Origin: an uncultured Candidatus Saccharibacteria bacterium
Lineage (GTDB): Bacteria > Patescibacteriota > Saccharimonadia > Saccharimonadales > Saccharimonadaceae
Length of the DNA stretch: 6,426 nt
Direction: 5' to 3'
Assembly: GCA_947253405.1 (NCBI GenBank)
Contig: CAMXZF010000037.1
Location: 1-6,426, forward strand
Under the pieces are notes generated by a model, which did not search any database, was not told where the DNA came from, and was given only the letters and a program-made list of their open reading frames with translations. Positions 3,827 to 6,426 of this stretch are shown in pieces; positions within the stretch are counted from its first letter, which is position 1; each line of letters begins with the position of its first letter. Made by a program: the position numbers and the translations under genes.

Positions 3827-6426
3827 GTGTCAGAAAGCTATATTAAGATTGTCGGCGCGCGGGAACATAATTTAAAAAACATAAATCTAGATATACCCCG
3901 CGAAAAATTAGTCGTAATTACTGGTTTAAGTGGATCCGGTAAGTCATCGCTTGCCTTTGATACTATCTATGCTGAGGGGCAACGACGCTATGTTGAATCG
4001 CTGTCGTCATATGCTAGACAGTTCTTAGGCCAAATGGAAAAGCCCGATGTTGATAAAATTGAAGGCTTAAGTCCAGCTATCTCAATTGACCAAAAGTCGA
4101 CAAGTCGCAACCCGCGCTCTACTGTAGCAACAGTTACTGAAATTTATGATTATCTGCGATTATTATTTGCTCGCCTAGGAACACCACATTGTCCAGTTTG
4201 CGGCAAATCAGTACGTCGTCGTACAACGCAATCAATTATAGATGATATTATGCAACTCAAAAGGCGCCGCCTATATATTTGCGCCCCCATCGCTAAGAAG
4301 AAAAAAGGTGAGTTTGCACACATTCCCGCCCAATATATGCCTCGCGGTTATGCTCGTGCTAGAGTAGATGGCATAACCTATGCCCTAGATGAGTGGCCCG
4401 ATATAGATAGAAAGCTAAAACACGATATTGAGTTAGTAGTAGATCGACTAGTTATAACCGACGATGAAATATCGCGCATTAGTAATAGTGTTGAACAAGC
4501 ACTTTTGATTGGCAATGGAATAGTAGAAGTTATCGATGCTGATAATAAAAAAGTTATTACCTACTCAAAGCGTTACGCCTGCAATGATCATCCTAATGAA
4601 GCTATCCCCGAGCTAGAGCCACGACTTTTTTCTTTTAACGCCCCCTTTGGTGCTTGTCGTAACTGTAGTGGTCTGGGTAGCAAAATGGAAATCGATCCCG
4701 ATTTAACCTTGAATCAAAACCTAACTATCATGGAAGGCGCAATACGACCTTTCAATCGATCTTCTATAGAAAAATCTTGGCGAATCCGACGATTAAGGGC
4801 GGTGAGTGAACGCCACAATTTTAGTCTTCGCCAACCAATAAGTCAGCTAAGCGAAGAAGCTAAAAAGATCTTGCTTTACGGAACTGGTGATGAAAAATAT
4901 CAAATTGCCCTAAATGATGGTCGCAAATTCCAAACCACCTATGAGGGTATCGTGCCTAGTCTAGAACGTCGCTGGGCAGAAACTGACAGTGATTTTATCC
5001 GTAAAGATATCGAGCGTTTTATGCGCGAAAGAGAATGTACAGCATGTCATGGCGCCCGCCTAAACCCTGTAGTGCAAGCAATAACCGTACACGATATCTC
5101 TATTGTTGATATCTGCAATCTTTCCATTGATGATGCTATCGATGTTTTTAATAACATTAAATGGAGCGACAAAGAAAGACTAATCGGTCATCAAATTCTA
5201 AAAGAGATTAACGCTCGCTTGTATTTTATGAAAGATGTTGGCTTGAACTATCTTGAACTTGGACGAGCGGCTAACACCCTATCGGGTGGGGAAGCACAAA
5301 GAATCCGATTAGCTACACAGATCGGCAGTGGCTTACGCGGTGTGCTCTACGTTTTAGATGAGCCTAGCATTGGACTTCATCAACGTGATAATGATCGGCT
5401 AATTGCCACTCTTAAGCGTTTGCGCGACTTAGGTAACACCGTTATAGTAGTTGAACACGATGAAGATACTATAAAATCAGCTGATTATCTGGTTGATGTT
5501 GGTCCTGGAGCTGGAAAAAATGGTGGCGAGATTATCGCTGTAGGTACACCCAAAGAAGTTGCCTCTAACCCAAAGTCACTAACTGGAAAATTTTTATCTA
5601 AAAAAGAAGTTATCAAAGTGCCAAAAAAGCGCCGGCCAATCAATCAAGCAAAAAAACTCATTGTTCGTGGAGCTAGAGAACACAATTTAAAAAATATTGA
5701 TGTAGCTTTTCCTTTAGGTGTTCTTAATGTAGTAAGCGGCGTCAGTGGTTCAGGTAAATCAACCCTAGTTAACGATATAATTAGTAAAGAACTCGCCAGT
5801 AGACTAAACCACGCCCAAACTGTCAGTGGGGCGCATAATCGAATCGACGGTATCGAAAACCTCGACAAGGTTATCGTTATAGATCAAAGCCCTATTGGGC
5901 GCACCCCTCGATCTAATCCTGCTACATATACTGGTATATTTACTAAAATACGCGAATTATTTGCCGAAACACCTGAGGCCAACATTAGAGGGTATAAGGC
6001 TGGTCGCTTTAGCTTTAATGTAAAGGGTGGCCGTTGCGAAAATTGCCAAGGCGATGGTGTAATAAAAATTGAAATGCACTTTTTACCAGATGTTTTTGTA
6101 ACGTGTGAGGAGTGTAATGGAGCTAGATATAATAAAGAGGCGTTAGAAATTAAGTGGCATGGCAAGAATATTAGCGATATTCTAAATATGACAGTTGACC
6201 AGGCAGCTGAATTATTTAAATCTATACCCGCAATTAGTAACAAACTAAATACTTTATGTGATGTTGGTTTGGGCTATATCAAACTTGGTCAGCCAGCTAC
6301 CACTTTTAGTGGCGGGGAAGCACAAAGAATCAAGCTTGCAACCGAGCTAAGTCGTCGCTCTAGCGGCAAAACGCTCTATATTTTAGATGAACCCACTACT
6401 GGGCTACATTCGGCTGATGTTAGAAA
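3827..6426 (+). CDS. uvrA: UvrABC system protein A (excinuclease damage-recognition ATPase), C-terminus cut off
   Basis: 866 codons of a protein usually about 940 long; the rest lies beyond the right edge. UvrA dimers scan DNA and load UvrB at bulky lesions in nucleotide excision repair. Both ABC modules are visible. Module I has Walker A GLSGSGKSS (33-41), signature LSGGEAQR (485-492), Walker B YVLDEPS (508-514) and H544. Module II has Walker A GVSGSGKST (638-646), signature FSGGEAQR (827-834) and Walker B YILDEPTTGL (851-860). The C-terminal zinc finger is canonical: C737-x2-C740-x19-C760-x2-C763. The earlier finger has C252-x2-H255 and C277-x2-C280, with His in place of the usual Cys. Further CxxC pairs occur at 122/125 and 404/407. 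The GTG start fits the family N-terminus (IKIVGAREHNLKNINLDIP). No ATG, GTG or TTG lies between it and the in-frame TAA at 3806-3808. No Shine-Dalgarno precedes it. Confidence 0.98.
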   Translation, partial: MSESYIKIVGAREHNLKNINLDIPREKLVVITGLSGSGKSSLAFDTIYAEGQRRYVESLSSYARQFLGQMEKPDVDKIEGLSPAISIDQKSTSRNPRSTVATVTEIYDYLRLLFARLGTPHCPVCGKSVRRRTTQSIIDDIMQLKRRRLYICAPIAKKKKGEFAHIPAQYMPRGYARARVDGITYALDEWPDIDRKLKHDIELVVDRLVITDDEISRISNSVEQALLIGNGIVEVIDADNKKVITYSKRYACNDHPNEAIPELEPRLFSFNAPFGACRNCSGLGSKMEIDPDLTLNQNLTIMEGAIRPFNRSSIEKSWRIRRLRAVSERHNFSLRQPISQLSEEAKKILLYGTGDEKYQIALNDGRKFQTTYEGIVPSLERRWAETDSDFIRKDIERFMRERECTACHGARLNPVVQAITVHDISIVDICNLSIDDAIDVFNNIKWSDKERLIGHQILKEINARLYFMKDVGLNYLELGRAANTLSGGEAQRIRLATQIGSGLRGVLYVLDEPSIGLHQRDNDRLIATLKRLRDLGNTVIVVEHDEDTIKSADYLVDVGPGAGKNGGEIIAVGTPKEVASNPKSLTGKFLSKKEVIKVPKKRRPINQAKKLIVRGAREHNLKNIDVAFPLGVLNVVSGVSGSGKSTLVNDIISKELASRLNHAQTVSGAHNRIDGIENLDKVIVIDQSPIGRTPRSNPATYTGIFTKIRELFAETPEANIRGYKAGRFSFNVKGGRCENCQGDGVIKIEMHFLPDVFVTCEECNGARYNKEALEIKWHGKNISDILNMTVDQAAELFKSIPAISNKLNTLCDVGLGYIKLGQPATTFSGGEAQRIKLATELSRRSSGKTLYILDEPTTGLHSADVR
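5288..5305 (+). repeat. 18-bp direct repeat, copy 1 (uvrA signature motif I)
   Basis: GGGGAAGCACAAAGAATC encodes GEAQRI of the first ABC signature. It is identical at every base, including third codon positions, to 6314-6331. The copies are 1026 bp apart, a multiple of three. Confidence 0.9.
6314..6331 (+). repeat. 18-bp direct repeat, copy 2 (uvrA signature motif II)
   Basis: Second copy of the 18-bp sequence at 5288-5305, coding GEAQRI of the second ABC signature. It reflects the internal duplication of UvrA; the identity at synonymous positions exceeds what protein conservation requires. Confidence 0.9.

Noticed and set aside
5644..6243. Minus-strand frames of 74 and 119 codons
   Set aside because: They are antisense to uvrA module II, which has intact ABC motifs and a zinc finger in the plus-strand frame.
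1..6426. CRISPR arrays, tRNA or rRNA genes, insertion sequences, riboswitches, alternative stop-codon use, or a new multi-gene system
   Set aside because: No regularly spaced repeats, structured RNA signatures, transposase motifs or in-frame TGA codons were seen; the genes are housekeeping or single unknowns.

Overview
The window reads as ordinary chromosomal DNA from a moderately AT-rich bacterium that uses the standard genetic code. TAA and TAG end the complete genes, and no in-frame TGA interrupts a coding region. Compact genes, short intergenic gaps, a MacB/LolD-type ABC operon and the wording of the UvrA N-terminus suggest a Patescibacteria (CPR) member, perhaps Saccharibacteria. That placement rests on recollection of protein style, not on a search, and is tentative.

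Layout. Positions 1-945, minus strand: a two-gene ABC export operon, ATPase then FtsX/MacB-like permease. The genes are coupled by a TAATG overlap, and the permease runs off the left edge. Positions 1011-1048: a strong intrinsic terminator with a 12-bp stem, serving the next minus-strand gene. Positions 1069-1665, minus strand: an unrecognised three-helix membrane protein that has a near-consensus promoter, a roughly 78-nt leader beginning with a long hairpin, and its own terminator. Positions 1828-3270, plus strand, divergent: exodeoxyribonuclease I (sbcB). Positions 3333-3692, plus strand: an unrecognised 119-residue protein. From 3827 to the right edge, plus strand: uvrA, with 866 codons present and the C-terminal end missing.

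Biology. The right two thirds form a DNA-repair neighbourhood: SbcB degrades single-stranded DNA 3' to 5', and UvrA recognises damage in nucleotide excision repair. A small protein of unknown role lies between them. These three plus-strand genes each have a promoter-like sequence directly upstream, so they need not be one operon, although no convincing terminator separates them.

The most notable signal is in the start regions. The -10 boxes of sbcB and uvrA lie so close to their start codons that the predicted transcripts begin at, or one base before, the start codon, with no Shine-Dalgarno sequence. The other four genes have a Shine-Dalgarno sequence. The two repair genes therefore look leaderless, while their neighbours use conventional initiation. 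uvrA has a perfect TTGACA-N17-TATAAT promoter. I found no CRISPR array, tRNA, rRNA, insertion sequence or clearly new multi-gene system. Gaps between genes are all under 170 bases and hold only the regulatory elements listed; 3693-3790 shows only weak inverted repeats.
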